NCBI RefSeq assembly: GCF_030819175.1
Contig: NZ_JAUTBJ010000002.1
Coordinates: 72,001 to 136,000, forward strand
Length of the DNA stretch: 64,000 nucleotides
Origin: Sphingomonas sp. SORGH_AS_0879
GTDB lineage: Bacteria > Pseudomonadota > Alphaproteobacteria > Sphingomonadales > Sphingomonadaceae
Direction: 5' to 3'
Shown: positions 28,300 through 36,953 of the stretch, in pieces
Layout: each line of letters opens with the position of its first letter
How positions within the stretch are numbered: the stretch's first letter is position 1
The notes under the pieces: generated by a model
What the model was told of the DNA's origin: nothing
Seen by the model: only the letters and a program-made list of their open reading frames with translations
Databases searched by the model: none
Translations under genes and position numbers: made by a program

Positions 28300-28408
28300 G
28301 TCACCCCGGCGGAGGCCGGGGTCCAGATGCCGCCAAGTCTGTTGTTCAACCCGGCCAGCCCCTTCGCCACCACATCACAACTGGATCCCGGCCTTCGCCG
28401 GGGTGGTT
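28300..28408. repeat. R2 dispersed inverted repeat, copy b
   Basis: Arms CACCCCGGCGGAGGCCGGGG with TCCAG and CTGGAT with CCCGGCCTTCGCCGGGGTGG flank about 60 bases. Same arms as copy a at 14764. It is adjacent to the stop codon of the ene-reductase gene. Confidence 0.75.
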
Positions 28409-28441
28409 GGGGGGTGGGAGAAACCCCCGCCCCCCGCCTTG

Positions 28442-29536
28442 TCACGCCGCCCGCGCGGCTTCGTCGAGCGTCGGGTAATCGATATACCCCTCCGGCCCCT
28501 GGCTGTACCAGGTCTTCATGTCGCTCTGGTTCAGCGGCGCATCGGTGCGCAGCCGCTCAGGGAGGTCGGGATTGGCCAGGAAGGTCCGCCCGAACGCGAT
28601 CCCGTCCGCCACGCCCGAATCGATCGCTTCTTGCGCCTTGGCCCGGCTGTCGAAGTCGCTGTTCAGAATCAGCGGCCCCTGGAAGACCTCACGGATCTGC
28701 GGCGACAGCTTGGGCACGTCGGTCGCGCCGTAAGTGCCGTCCGGCCCGATCTCACGCAGTTCGAGAAAGGCGATGCCGAGGTCCGACAGCATCTTCGCGG
28801 CGGGCACGAAGACCGAAGCCGGATCGCTGTCGTCCACACCCTGGCTGTCGCCATTGGGCGAGAGGCGGACGGCGACTCGATCCTTGCCCGCGACCGCGAT
28901 CACCCGCTCGGTGATCTCACGGAGCAGGCGGATGCGGTTTTCCGGCGAGCCGCCATATTCGTCTTCGCGGTGATTGGCCCCGTCGCGCAGGAATTCGTCG
29001 ATCAGATAGCCGTTGGCGGCGTGAATCTGCACCCCGTCGAACCCGGCGCGCATCGCGTTGCGCGTCGCCAGTTCATAATCGTCGAGCAGGCGCGGGATTT
29101 CGGACAGTTCGAGCGGACGGGCCGTCTCGAAATCCTGCTTGCCCTCGAAGGTATGCGCCTGCCCCTCGGTCCGCGTCGCCGAGGACGATACCGGCTGCAT
29201 CCCCGTCACCGAGCTGTGCACCTGGCGGCCCATATGCCAGAGTTGCGCGACGATCCGGCCGCCCGCCTTGTGCACGGCGGCGGTCACCGGCTTCCAGGCC
29301 TCGACCTGCTCGTCGGTCCACAGGCCGGGTGCATAGGGCCAGCCCAGCCCTTCACGGCTGATGCCCGTGGCTTCCGAGATGATCAGGCCCGCACTCGCGC
29401 GCTGGGCATAATATTGCGCCATGATCGGCGTCGGCACCGCCTCGCGCGTAGCGCGCGCGCGGGTCAGCGGGGCCATCAGGATACGGTTGGGGGCGTGAAT
29501 GGCGCCCAGATGGATGGGATCGAACAGCGTTGGCAT
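28442..29536 (-). CDS. Old Yellow Enzyme family ene-reductase
   Basis: An FMN-dependent NAD(P)H oxidoreductase that reduces activated C=C bonds and often nitro-esters (NemA/MorB/XenA-B group). 364 residues with FDPIHLGAIHAPNRILMAPL, the substrate-binding H172-x-x-N175 and proton donor Y177 in VQIHAANGYLIDEFL, then GGSPENRIRLLREI and GIAFGRTFLANPDLPERL. The ATG at 29536 has GAAGGA about ten bases upstream. It is divergent from the EamA transporter gene. The true substrate is unknown. Confidence 0.92.
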   Translation of the reverse strand: MPTLFDPIHLGAIHAPNRILMAPLTRARATREAVPTPIMAQYYAQRASAGLIISEATGISREGLGWPYAPGLWTDEQVEAWKPVTAAVHKAGGRIVAQLWHMGRQVHSSVTGMQPVSSSATRTEGQAHTFEGKQDFETARPLELSEIPRLLDDYELATRNAMRAGFDGVQIHAANGYLIDEFLRDGANHREDEYGGSPENRIRLLREITERVIAVAGKDRVAVRLSPNGDSQGVDDSDPASVFVPAAKMLSDLGIAFLELREIGPDGTYGATDVPKLSPQIREVFQGPLILNSDFDSRAKAQEAIDSGVADGIAFGRTFLANPDLPERLRTDAPLNQSDMKTWYSQGPEGYIDYPTLDEAARAA

Positions 29537-29601
29537 CAAAATGCAATCCTTCTGCGGCCTTTCTGGCCTGACGCAACGCAGATAGGAGGTAAAGGGAGCC
29601 C

Positions 29602-30573
29602 ATGCCCGTGTTCCGCGCCCCAAGAAAAAGTGAACGACCTGAAAGGGATGGTCTTTCCGACCGGAACGGGCCGATCACGACGCCGCCCCTGGCCTTCGCG
29701 GCGGTCATTCTCGCCAATGTCGCGCTCGCCTTCGGGCCGCTGCTGGTGCGGATGGCCGATACCGGGCCGGTCGCCTCGGGCTTCTGGCGGATCGCGCTGG
29801 CCGCGCCGGTGCTGGCGTTGGTCGCATCGCTCGGCCCCGCTCGCCCCCGTATGCCGGGCCAGGGGCAGGTGGGGCTCTGGGTCCTGCTGCTGATCGGCGG
29901 GGTCGCCTTTGCGGGTGATCTGGGCACCTGGCATATCGGTATCGAGCAGACGACGATGGCCAACGCCACGCTGTTCGGCAATTCGGCGACCTTCATCTTC
30001 CCGCTCTATGGCTTCCTCGTCGCGCGCGCCTGGCCCTCACGGGCGCAAGGGGTGGCGCTGATCCTGGCGGCGGTCGGCGCGGGGTTGTTGATGGGCCGCA
30101 GCTATCAGGTCGATCCGCGCCATCTGGTCGGCGATCTCCTCTGCGTGCTCGCCGGGCTGCTCTATGCGGTCTATTTCATCCTGATGTCGCGGGTGCGCGT
30201 CGCGATGCCGCCGGTCCCGGCGCTCGCCTGGTCGACCGTGGCCAGCATCGTGCCACTGCTCATCTTCGCCCTGATGCTGGGCGAGCGGATATGGCCCGGC
30301 CATTGGGGACCGCTCATCCTGCTGGCGGTGGGGAGCCAGATCGTCGGCCAAGGGTTGATGATCTATGCGCTGGGGCTGCTCAGCCCGCTGGTGATCGGGC
30401 TGGCCCTGCTGGTCCAACCGATGGTGGCGACGGCGATCGGCTGGATCGTCTATGGCGAGACGCTGGCGCTGCCCGATCTGGTGGGCGTCGCGATGGTGGC
30501 GGTCGCGCTGGTGCTGGTGCGGCGCGGATCGACGAGGAGGGTTGCCAAGACCGGCGATAGGAACGACGAGTGA
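29602..30573 (+). CDS. EamA-family (DMT superfamily) membrane transporter
   Basis: 323 residues; after about 28 polar residues come ten hydrophobic segments arranged as two EamA repeats. Examples are LAFAAVILANVALAFGPLLV (helix 1), LLIGGVAFAGDLGTWHIGI, and VIGLALLVQPMVATAIGWIV late in the second repeat. Such proteins export or exchange metabolites, often amino acids; substrate unknown. The stop overlaps the COQ9 gene start (TGATG), so they are cotranscribed. Confidence 0.88.
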   Translation: MPVFRAPRKSERPERDGLSDRNGPITTPPLAFAAVILANVALAFGPLLVRMADTGPVASGFWRIALAAPVLALVASLGPARPRMPGQGQVGLWVLLLIGGVAFAGDLGTWHIGIEQTTMANATLFGNSATFIFPLYGFLVARAWPSRAQGVALILAAVGAGLLMGRSYQVDPRHLVGDLLCVLAGLLYAVYFILMSRVRVAMPPVPALAWSTVASIVPLLIFALMLGERIWPGHWGPLILLAVGSQIVGQGLMIYALGLLSPLVIGLALLVQPMVATAIGWIVYGETLALPDLVGVAMVAVALVLVRRGSTRRVAKTGDRNDE

Positions 30574-31253
30574 TGCATATGACCGAGGCTGCCATGACCG
30601 ATGTTCAGGACCTGACGCTCGACGAGGTACGCGCGCTGCTGGCGCAGGGGATCGCGTCCAACGCGGCCTTTGACGGCTGGGGCGACGCCGCCCGCGACAT
30701 GGCGGCGGATGCGGCCGGGGTCGACCGCGACATCGCGCGACTCGCCTTCAAGGATGGGCCGGTCGCGATGATCGACGCGTGGTTTTCGGCAATCGATGCG
30801 GCGATGGTCCAGGCGGTCCCCGTCGAACAAGCCGCCGCGATGAAGATTCGCCAGCGCATCACCGCGCTGGTCGAGGCCCGACTGGCGGCGGTCGCGCCCA
30901 ATCGCGAGGCGCTCCGCCGCGCGCTGACCATCCTGGCGATGCCGCAGAACGCCGCCACCGGCGCGCGACTCGGCTGGCGGACGGTCGATACGATCTGGGC
31001 ACAGGCGGGCGATACCGCGACCGATTACAATCACTATACCAAGCGGGCGACGCTGTTCGCGGTCTATGCCGCGACGATCGCCACCTTCCTGAACGACGAT
31101 AGCGAGGATCACGCCGACACCCGCGCCTTCCTCGCGCGGCGGATCGAGGGGATCATGCGGTTCGAGAAGTGGAAGGCCGGCATGGTCAAGCGCGGCGGAA
31201 ATAGGCCGAGTCTGTCGCGGTTTATCGGGCGGTTGCGTTATCCGGCGGTGTGA
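30573..31253 (+). CDS. COQ9 family protein
   Basis: 226 residues. COQ9 is a TetR-fold lipid-binding protein that presents ubiquinone intermediates to COQ7 in mitochondria and alphaproteobacteria. The C-terminal WRTVDTIWAQAGDTATDYNH with YTKRATLFAVYAATI and FLNDDSEDHADTRAFLARRI are the recognisable family motifs (the W-x-x-D-x-x-W...D-x-N-x-Y-T-K-R core). Start is the ATG at 30573 (GTG at 30570 also possible), with AGGAA upstream. No ubiquinone gene is adjacent. Confidence 0.9.
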   Translation: MHMTEAAMTDVQDLTLDEVRALLAQGIASNAAFDGWGDAARDMAADAAGVDRDIARLAFKDGPVAMIDAWFSAIDAAMVQAVPVEQAAAMKIRQRITALVEARLAAVAPNREALRRALTILAMPQNAATGARLGWRTVDTIWAQAGDTATDYNHYTKRATLFAVYAATIATFLNDDSEDHADTRAFLARRIEGIMRFEKWKAGMVKRGGNRPSLSRFIGRLRYPAV

Positions 31254-31274
31254 GGGGAGTGGAGGTGACGGATT

Positions 31275-31385
31275 CCCTTGGCCTTCGACTTCGCTCAGGC
31301 TGAACGGGGGCGAGGAATGGCTGAACGGGGCGAGATGCCCGGCATGTATACCAATCTCCGTTCAGGCTGAGCGAAGTCGAAGCCC
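31275..31385. repeat. R1 dispersed inverted repeat, copy e
   Basis: Arms GGCCTTCGACTTCGCTCAGG with CTGAACGG and CCGTTCAGGCTGAGCGAAG with TCGAAGCCC, separated by about 48 bases, the widest spacing of the uninterrupted copies. It lies between COQ9 and feoA, which run in the same direction. Confidence 0.75.
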
Positions 31386-31423
31386 ACGCCCCAAACCTCA
31401 CATCCATTTCACGAACAGGTAAT

Positions 31424-31438
31424 TGATAATCACTCGCA
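31424..31438 (+). promoter_or_regulatory. Possible Fur box upstream of feoAB
   Basis: TGATAATCACTCGCA has a perfect 7-base left half of the Fur consensus (TGATAAT-n-ATTATCA) and a weaker right half (4 of 7). It lies 20 bases before the feoA start, the expected place for iron-responsive repression. Confidence 0.4.
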
Positions 31439-31457
31439 CCGGGGTTATGTACGCCCC

Positions 31458-31709
31458 ATGGCGATGTTGAGCAGTCTCGAAACCCTTCCCCGCCGGCAAC
31501 CGGCGACCGTGGCCGCGATCGACTGGGCGCAACTGGCCGTGCCGGAGGCGCGTCGCCTGCGCGAACTGGGCTTCGACGAAGGCGTGGGGGTCGAGGTGCT
31601 GCACCGCGCGACATTGGGCGGTGGCCCGATCGCCTGCCGGATCGGACGCATGACGGTGGCGCTGCGCCGCCGGGTCGCGGCTTCGATCCGCGTCGCCACG
31701 GGCGCTTGA
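31458..31709 (+). CDS. feoA: Ferrous iron transport protein FeoA
   Basis: An 83-residue SH3-like cytosolic protein that works with FeoB. The core is EARRLRELGFDEGVGVEVLH followed by GGGPIACRIGRMTVALRR, which matches the FeoA pattern of RRLxxLGxxxGxxV...GdPiacrvgxxxiaLRr. About 20 extra residues precede the domain (SSLETLPRRQPATVAAIDWA). Two ATG codons (31458 and 31464) are available and neither has a strong ribosome site. feoB follows after 16 bases; no feoC is visible. Confidence 0.92.
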   Translation: MAMLSSLETLPRRQPATVAAIDWAQLAVPEARRLRELGFDEGVGVEVLHRATLGGGPIACRIGRMTVALRRRVAASIRVATGA

Positions 31710-31725
31710 GGCCCAGCCGGATATA

Positions 31726-33585
31726 ATGAACGCCGCACCGCTGGTCGCGCTCGTCGGCAATCCCAATGCCGGCAAAAGCGCCCTGTTCAACGCGCTCACC
31801 GGCGCGCGGCAGAAGGTCGGCAATTATCCCGGCGTCACCGTCGAGCGCCATTCGGGCCGCCTCGTGCTGGAGGATGGCCGTCCGGTCGAGCTGGTCGACC
31901 TGCCCGGTGCCTATAGCCTCGATCCCGGCAGCCTGGACGAACAGGTCACGCGCAACGTCGTCATGGGATCGCAGGCGGGCGAGCGCCGGCCCGACGCGCT
32001 GGTCGTGGTGGTCGATGCCGCCAATCTCGACAATCATCTGCGCTTCGCCCTGCAACTCATCGCGCTGGGCCTGCCGGTCGTGGTCGCGCTCAACATGGTC
32101 GATCTGGCCGAGCGCGACGGGCTGACGCTCGACGCCGATATCCTGGCGCGCGAACTGGGGGTGAAGGTCATTCCCACCGTGGCGGTGCGCCGTCGCGGGC
32201 TGGACGCGCTGAAGGGTGAGATCGATCGGCTGGTATCCGAGGAGCGGGCGCATCCGGTCGCGGCTGCCGACAAGATCGACGATATCGTTACCCTGCAACG
32301 CCGCGCGCGCCAGATCGCGGCGACCGCGACCGTGGCCGAGACGCCGACGCGCCGCTGGACGCACATGCTCGACTCGGTCGCGCTGCATCCCATTTTCGGG
32401 CCGATCCTTCTGGTCGGACTGCTCTTCATCATGTTCCAGGCGGTCTTCGCCTGGTCCGAAGCCCCCATAAGCTGGATCGAACAGGGCTTCGTCTGGCTGG
32501 AGGCGCAGGTGGGTGCGACCCTGCCCGAGGGCTGGTTCCGCAGCCTCATCACCGACGGCCTGATCGCCGGTGTCGGCGCGGTCATCGTCTTCCTGCCGCA
32601 GATCCTGATCCTGTTCCTGTTCATCCTGGTGCTGGAGGCGACCGGCTATATGGTCCGCGCGGCCTTCCTGATGGACCGGCTGATGGCGCAGGTGGGGCTG
32701 TCGGGACGTGCCTTCATCCCCCTCCTCTCCTCCTTCGCCTGCGCGGTGCCGGGTATCATGGCGACGCGCACGATCGATGACGAGAAGGACCGGTTGACCA
32801 CGATCCTGATTGCGCCGCTGATGACCTGTTCGGCGCGGCTGCCCGTCTATACTATCATCATCAGCGCCTTCATCCCCGACCGTCAGGTGCTGCCGTTCGT
32901 CGGCTTGCAGGGGCTGGTGCTGCTCGGCCTCTATCTGATGGGCATCATCGGCGCGTTCGTCGCCGCGCTGCTGCTGCGCCGCACCGTCACCAAGGGTGCG
33001 TCGTCGGGCTTTATGATGGAGATGCCCAAATATCAGTGGCCGCATATCCGCGACGTGTTGCTCGGCCTGTGGAGCCGCGCGCTGATCTTCCTGAAGCGCG
33101 CGGGCACCACGATCGCGCTGACCACCGTCATCCTGTGGGCGCTGCTGTCCTTCCCCAAGCCGCCCGAGGGGTCGGGGATCTCGCCGGTCGACTATTCGAT
33201 CGCGGGCCGCATCGCGAGCGGGATCGAGGTCGTGGTCCGCCCGATCGGCTTCAACCGCGACATCGCGCTGGCGCTGGTGCCCGCCATGGCCGCGCGCGAA
33301 GTGGCGGTGGCCGCCATCGGCACCGTCTATGCCATCGACGATACCGAGCATGAGGGCGGGCAGAAGGCGATGACCGAAAAGCTCAAGCGCAACTGGTCGC
33401 TGCCCACCGCGCTCGCCTTCCTGATGTGGTTCGTCTTCGCGCCGCAGTGCATCTCCACCATCGCGGTCACCCGCCGCGAAACCAACGGGTGGAAATGGCC
33501 CGCCTTCATGGTGGCGTACTTGTTCATCACCGCCTATGTCATGGCGGGCATCACATATTGGCTGGCCGTTTTCGCCGGCCTCTAG
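31726..33585 (+). CDS. feoB: Ferrous iron transporter FeoB
   Basis: The inner-membrane Fe2+ transporter with an N-terminal GTPase. 619 residues: G1 GNPNAGKSALFNALTG, switch region NYPGVTVER, G3 DLPGAYSLDPGS and G4 NMVD, then a helical GDI-like region and Gate/Nucleoside-recognition membrane segments (LLSSFACAVPGIMATRTIDD, TCSARLPVYTIIISAFIP, AMAAREVAVAAIGTVYAI). It is shorter than E. coli FeoB (773) but normal for the compact alphaproteobacterial form. The 790-codon open frame on the other strand is a shadow. Confidence 0.97.
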   Translation: MNAAPLVALVGNPNAGKSALFNALTGARQKVGNYPGVTVERHSGRLVLEDGRPVELVDLPGAYSLDPGSLDEQVTRNVVMGSQAGERRPDALVVVVDAANLDNHLRFALQLIALGLPVVVALNMVDLAERDGLTLDADILARELGVKVIPTVAVRRRGLDALKGEIDRLVSEERAHPVAAADKIDDIVTLQRRARQIAATATVAETPTRRWTHMLDSVALHPIFGPILLVGLLFIMFQAVFAWSEAPISWIEQGFVWLEAQVGATLPEGWFRSLITDGLIAGVGAVIVFLPQILILFLFILVLEATGYMVRAAFLMDRLMAQVGLSGRAFIPLLSSFACAVPGIMATRTIDDEKDRLTTILIAPLMTCSARLPVYTIIISAFIPDRQVLPFVGLQGLVLLGLYLMGIIGAFVAALLLRRTVTKGASSGFMMEMPKYQWPHIRDVLLGLWSRALIFLKRAGTTIALTTVILWALLSFPKPPEGSGISPVDYSIAGRIASGIEVVVRPIGFNRDIALALVPAMAAREVAVAAIGTVYAIDDTEHEGGQKAMTEKLKRNWSLPTALAFLMWFVFAPQCISTIAVTRRETNGWKWPAFMVAYLFITAYVMAGITYWLAVFAGL

Positions 33586-33605
33586 AACAAGCACAGGACT
33601 GATAC

Positions 33606-34178
33606 ATGGCGGGCAGCGTCAACAAGGTGATTCTCGTCGGCAATCTGGGACGCGATCCCGAGAGCCGTTCCTTCCAGAATGGCGGCAAGGTGGTCGAACT
33701 GCGCATCGCCACGTCCGAATCGTGGAAGGACCGCAACAGCGGCGAGCGCAAGGAAAAGACCGAGTGGCACACGGTCAAGATCTTCAACGAAGGCCTGGCC
33801 AATGTCGCCGAGCGGTTCCTGCGCAAGGGCTCGAAGGTCTATATCGAAGGCGCGCTGACCACCCGCAAATGGCAGGACCAGCAGGGTAACGACCGTTACT
33901 CGACCGAGGTGACGCTCCAGGGCTTCAACTCGGTGCTGACGATGCTTGATGGCCCCGGCGGCGGCCAGGGCGGGGGCGGTCGTGGCGGCGGCGATTTCGG
34001 CGGTGGTGACGATTTCGGCGGCGGCAACGACTTCGGCGGCGGGTCGAGCGGATTCGGCGGCGGCAATCGTGGCGGCGGCTCGACCAATCAGAGCAGCGGT
34101 GGGAACGGCGGCAACCGTGGCGGGTTCGGACAGGGCGGCGGTTTCGCCGACGATCTGGACGACGACGTGCCCTTCTGA
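33606..34178 (+). CDS. ssb: Single-stranded DNA-binding protein
   Basis: 190 residues. The OB fold covers about 1-115 ([20 protein letters not shown], then [40 protein letters not shown]). A flexible glycine-rich linker with FGGG-type repeats (about 118-178) leads to the acidic tip DDLDDDVPF that recruits replication and repair proteins. Standard tetrameric SSB. It follows feoB by 20 bases but probably has its own expression. Confidence 0.97.
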   Translation: MAGSVNKVILVGNLGRDPESRSFQNGGKVVELRIATSESWKDRNSGERKEKTEWHTVKIFNEGLANVAERFLRKGSKVYIEGALTTRKWQDQQGNDRYSTEVTLQGFNSVLTMLDGPGGGQGGGGRGGGDFGGGDDFGGGNDFGGGSSGFGGGNRGGGSTNQSSGGNGGNRGGFGQGGGFADDLDDDVPF

Positions 34179-34205
34179 TCGGGCACATCCCATCAGGTTA
34201 CGGGC

Positions 34206-35807
34206 ATGCAGGATACGGGGTTTCGACAGGATGGGGTCTCGGATGATGATGGGGGGACAGACATGCTCGCCCCCCTGACCATTTCCGAGGAGCAGCGCGC
34301 GGCGGTGATCCGCGCCTATGACCTGTCGGGCTATCGCGACAGCGGTTGCCTGGACGATCTGGCGGCCTTCGCCGCCGAGTTGTGCGGCACGTCCGTCGCG
34401 CTGGTCAGCCTGGTCGAGGAAGAGACCCAGCAATTCCTGGCGGCGATCGGTTTCGAGGAGCGCCAGACGCCGCGCGAAACCTCCTTCTGTGCACATGCCA
34501 TGGTCGCAGGCGACCCGGTGATGGTCGTTCCCGACGCCAGGACCGATCCCCGCTTCACCGACTTCCCCCTCGTCGCGGGGCCGCCCTATATCCGTTTCTA
34601 TGCGGGGGCCCGCCTCCTGTCGCATGAAGGCGTGCCGCTGGGCGCGATCTGCGTCATCTCGCCGGAGCCCCGCCCGGAGGGGCTGAGCGATTTCCAATAT
34701 CGGGGCCTGGAAATCCTGGCGACCGCCGTCATGGGCCGGTTGCAGGATCGCCGCGCCCAGCTGGAGCATATGCGAACGGTCGAGGTATCGGAGGCGCGCG
34801 TCGCCGACAGCGAGCAGCGCTTCCGCACGCTGGCCGACACCATGCCGCAAATGGTCTGGTCGACCCAGCCCGACGGCTTTCACGACTATTACAATGCCCG
34901 CTGGTACGAGTTCACCGGGGTGCCCGACGGATCGACCGATGGCGAAGGCTGGAACGGCATGTTCCATGCCGATGACCAGGAGCGCGCCTGGGCGCGCTGG
35001 CGCCACAGCCTGGCGACCGGCGAACCCTATCAGATCGAATATCGACTGCGGCACCATGACGGCACCTATCGCTGGGTGCTGGGCCGCGCGCTGCCGATCC
35101 GCGATGCCGAGGGGCGCATCATCCGCTGGTTCGGCACCTGCACCGACATCCACGAGCAGAAGCTGGCGCTGGAAGAGCGCGAGATCGTCAGCCAGGAACT
35201 CAGCCACCGGATCAAGAACATCTTCGCGGTGATCTCCGGCCTGATCGCCTTCGCTGCGCGCAGCCATCCGGGTTTCGCCGGGATCGCCAGCGATTTGCGC
35301 GACCGGATCACCGCACTGGGCCGTGCCCACGACTTCGTCCGCCCGCACAGCCCGCAGTCGCAGCCCAAGGCGCGGCAGGATTCGCTGCATGGGCTGCTCG
35401 GCGATCTGTTCGAGCCTTATCGCGGCGACACCGATGCCCGCATCCGGCTGGACGGTGAGGATGTGCTGGTGGACGACCGATCGGCCACGCCGCTGGCGCT
35501 TCTGTTCCACGAACTGGCCACCAACGCCTCCAAATATGGCGCGCTGTCGGTGATGACCGGGCATGTCGATCTGACCGTGGCGCGGCAGGAGGACATGGTG
35601 ACGCTATGCTGGCAGGAGCATGGCGGCCCCGCGCTGGAGGCCCCGCCGGAACGCATCGGGTTCGGATCGCAACTGGTCGAATTGTCGGCGGTGCGGCAGC
35701 TGGGCGGTACCGTCCGCCGCGACTGGCAGGCCGAGGGGCTGGTCGTGACGATCGAGGTTCCGCTCGCCGCGTTCAGCCGCCCGGCGGATGCCGGTCCCTG
35801 CCGGTAA
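34206..35807 (+). CDS. GAF-PAS HWE-family sensor histidine kinase
   Basis: 533 residues with no membrane segment, so a cytosolic sensor. A GAF domain (about 30-185; SFCAHAMVAGDPVMVVPDAR) is followed by a PAS domain with PAC (about 203-320; DTMPQMVWSTQPDG, YRLRHHDGTYRWVLGRALPI). The HWE kinase core has phosphorylatable H334 in SQELSHRIKNIFAVI and the N-box HELATNASKYGALS, then a glycine-containing ATP lid (GFGSQLVELSAVRQLGG). The start is ATG 34206; the ATG at 34263, with GGGGGGA upstream, is a fair alternative. It converges on a single-domain response regulator, a likely partner. Confidence 0.9.
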   Translation: MQDTGFRQDGVSDDDGGTDMLAPLTISEEQRAAVIRAYDLSGYRDSGCLDDLAAFAAELCGTSVALVSLVEEETQQFLAAIGFEERQTPRETSFCAHAMVAGDPVMVVPDARTDPRFTDFPLVAGPPYIRFYAGARLLSHEGVPLGAICVISPEPRPEGLSDFQYRGLEILATAVMGRLQDRRAQLEHMRTVEVSEARVADSEQRFRTLADTMPQMVWSTQPDGFHDYYNARWYEFTGVPDGSTDGEGWNGMFHADDQERAWARWRHSLATGEPYQIEYRLRHHDGTYRWVLGRALPIRDAEGRIIRWFGTCTDIHEQKLALEEREIVSQELSHRIKNIFAVISGLIAFAARSHPGFAGIASDLRDRITALGRAHDFVRPHSPQSQPKARQDSLHGLLGDLFEPYRGDTDARIRLDGEDVLVDDRSATPLALLFHELATNASKYGALSVMTGHVDLTVARQEDMVTLCWQEHGGPALEAPPERIGFGSQLVELSAVRQLGGTVRRDWQAEGLVVTIEVPLAAFSRPADAGPCR

Positions 35808-35890
35808 AGGGCTGACGGAGAGCGGTTGCTCCGTCATCATTCCTGCCATTGCCAAGAGCCCCGGGCCCGCACCGGCGCTATAGCGGTCGA

Positions 35891-36292
35891 TCAGTTTCCG
35901 ATCGTCAGCTTGAACGGCATCAATTCCTCGGGCACGTCATCAATAGGGGACCCGCTGGCCATCGCCGCCGCCGCCAGGATCGCACGCTCGCTGAACGGCT
36001 TGCGGATATAGCCGAGCGCCTGGATATCGGTCGCGATCTGGGCGGGGTTGGCGGTGACGAAGACGATCTTCACGCCATAGTCATGGACCAGCCGCCGCGC
36101 GATATCGGGACCCGTCGCGCCATCGCGCAGGTTCACATCGACAAAGGCGAAGGAGCAACCCGGCGCGGTTTCGTAAGCGGTGCGGCTATCTGCCGCTATG
36201 CCAGCTACTTGATAGCCCGCATCGGTCAGAATGCGCTCAAGATCGAGGGCCACGAATATTTCGTCTTCCACGATCAGGGCGGTTTGGCTCAT
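35891..36292 (-). CDS. Single-domain response regulator
   Basis: 133 residues, a receiver domain with no output domain: acidic pocket E9-D10-E11, phosphoacceptor D52 in FAFVDVNLRDG, T80 in FVTANPAQ and K98 in YIRKPFSE. The VTANP loop is the type often paired with HWE kinases in alphaproteobacteria, where such proteins act as phosphate relays or sinks, for example in the general stress response. The neighbouring convergent HWE kinase is the obvious candidate partner. An EcfG-like promoter lies just upstream at 36319-36344. Confidence 0.9.
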   Translation of the reverse strand: MSQTALIVEDEIFVALDLERILTDAGYQVAGIAADSRTAYETAPGCSFAFVDVNLRDGATGPDIARRLVHDYGVKIVFVTANPAQIATDIQALGYIRKPFSERAILAAAAMASGSPIDDVPEELMPFKLTIGN

Positions 36293-36318
36293 GTCAAATT
36301 CCCGTCACTTTTCCGGTC

Positions 36319-36344
36319 AACCGTCTTGATACAGATAAAGTTCC
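36319..36344 (-). promoter_or_regulatory. EcfG-like (general stress sigma factor) promoter of the response regulator
   Basis: On the minus strand GGAAC (36344-36340) is followed after 17 bases by GGTT (36322-36319), close to the alphaproteobacterial EcfG consensus GGAAC-N16/17-CGTT. One base of the -10 element differs. It would start transcription shortly before the start codon at 36292. Confidence 0.45.
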
Positions 36345-36359
36345 GCATCTGTCGTCGTT

Positions 36360-36953
36360 TCACCGACGTAACAGAAAAACAGCATGCTCGGCGCGGAAAT
36401 TCGCCGCCGCCGCGCTGGTCGGGCGACCGCGCGACAGGAACCAGCTGCCCTCCACGGTGATTCGCCGTTGCCGCACAAAGGCGCGGAAGTCGTCGATCGT
36501 CACATGGTGGATGTTGGGCGTGTCATACCATTGTTCGGGCAGCAGCTTGGTCACTGGCATCCGCCCGCCCCAGAGCAGCGACAGCCGCACCCGCCAATGC
36601 GCGAAATTGGGAAAGGAGACGAAGGCCCGCTGGCCGATACGCAACAGATGGTCGAGCACCTGGTCGGGCGCGCGCGCCGTCTGCAAGGTCTGGCTGAGGA
36701 TCGCATAGTCGAACCCCTTGTCGGGATAGCCCGCCAGATCGACATCCGCGTCGCCCTGCACCACGGCCAGCCCGCGCGCGACCGCCGAGGCGACATTGGC
36801 GGGATCGATCTCCAGCCCGCGCGCATCGACGCCCGCCCGGTCGCGCAGCGCCGCCATCAGCTGCCCGTCGCCGCATCCGATATCGAGCACGCGCGCGCCC
36901 GGCGCGACATGGTCGGCGATGATCGCCAGATCGGGGCGCAGCGCGTCGCTCAT
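36360..36953 (-). CDS. metW: Methionine biosynthesis protein MetW
   Basis: A 197-residue SAM-dependent methyltransferase-fold protein that partners MetX in proteobacteria lacking MetA. The glycine motif is [16 protein letters not shown]; further landmarks are [20 protein letters not shown] and [20 protein letters not shown], which are diagnostic for MetW. Its ATG overlaps the metX stop (ATGA), so the two are translated together. Its precise role (activation of MetX) is known from relatives rather than seen here. Confidence 0.95.
   Translation of the reverse strand: MSDALRPDLAIIADHVAPGARVLDIGCGDGQLMAALRDRAGVDARGLEIDPANVASAVARGLAVVQGDADVDLAGYPDKGFDYAILSQTLQTARAPDQVLDHLLRIGQRAFVSFPNFAHWRVRLSLLWGGRMPVTKLLPEQWYDTPNIHHVTIDDFRAFVRQRRITVEGSWFLSRGRPTSAAAANFRAEHAVFLLRR

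Noticed and set aside
31222..33594. 790-codon open frame on the minus strand
   Set aside because: Antisense to feoB; composition is rich in Arg, Asp, Gln and His with no recognisable domain.
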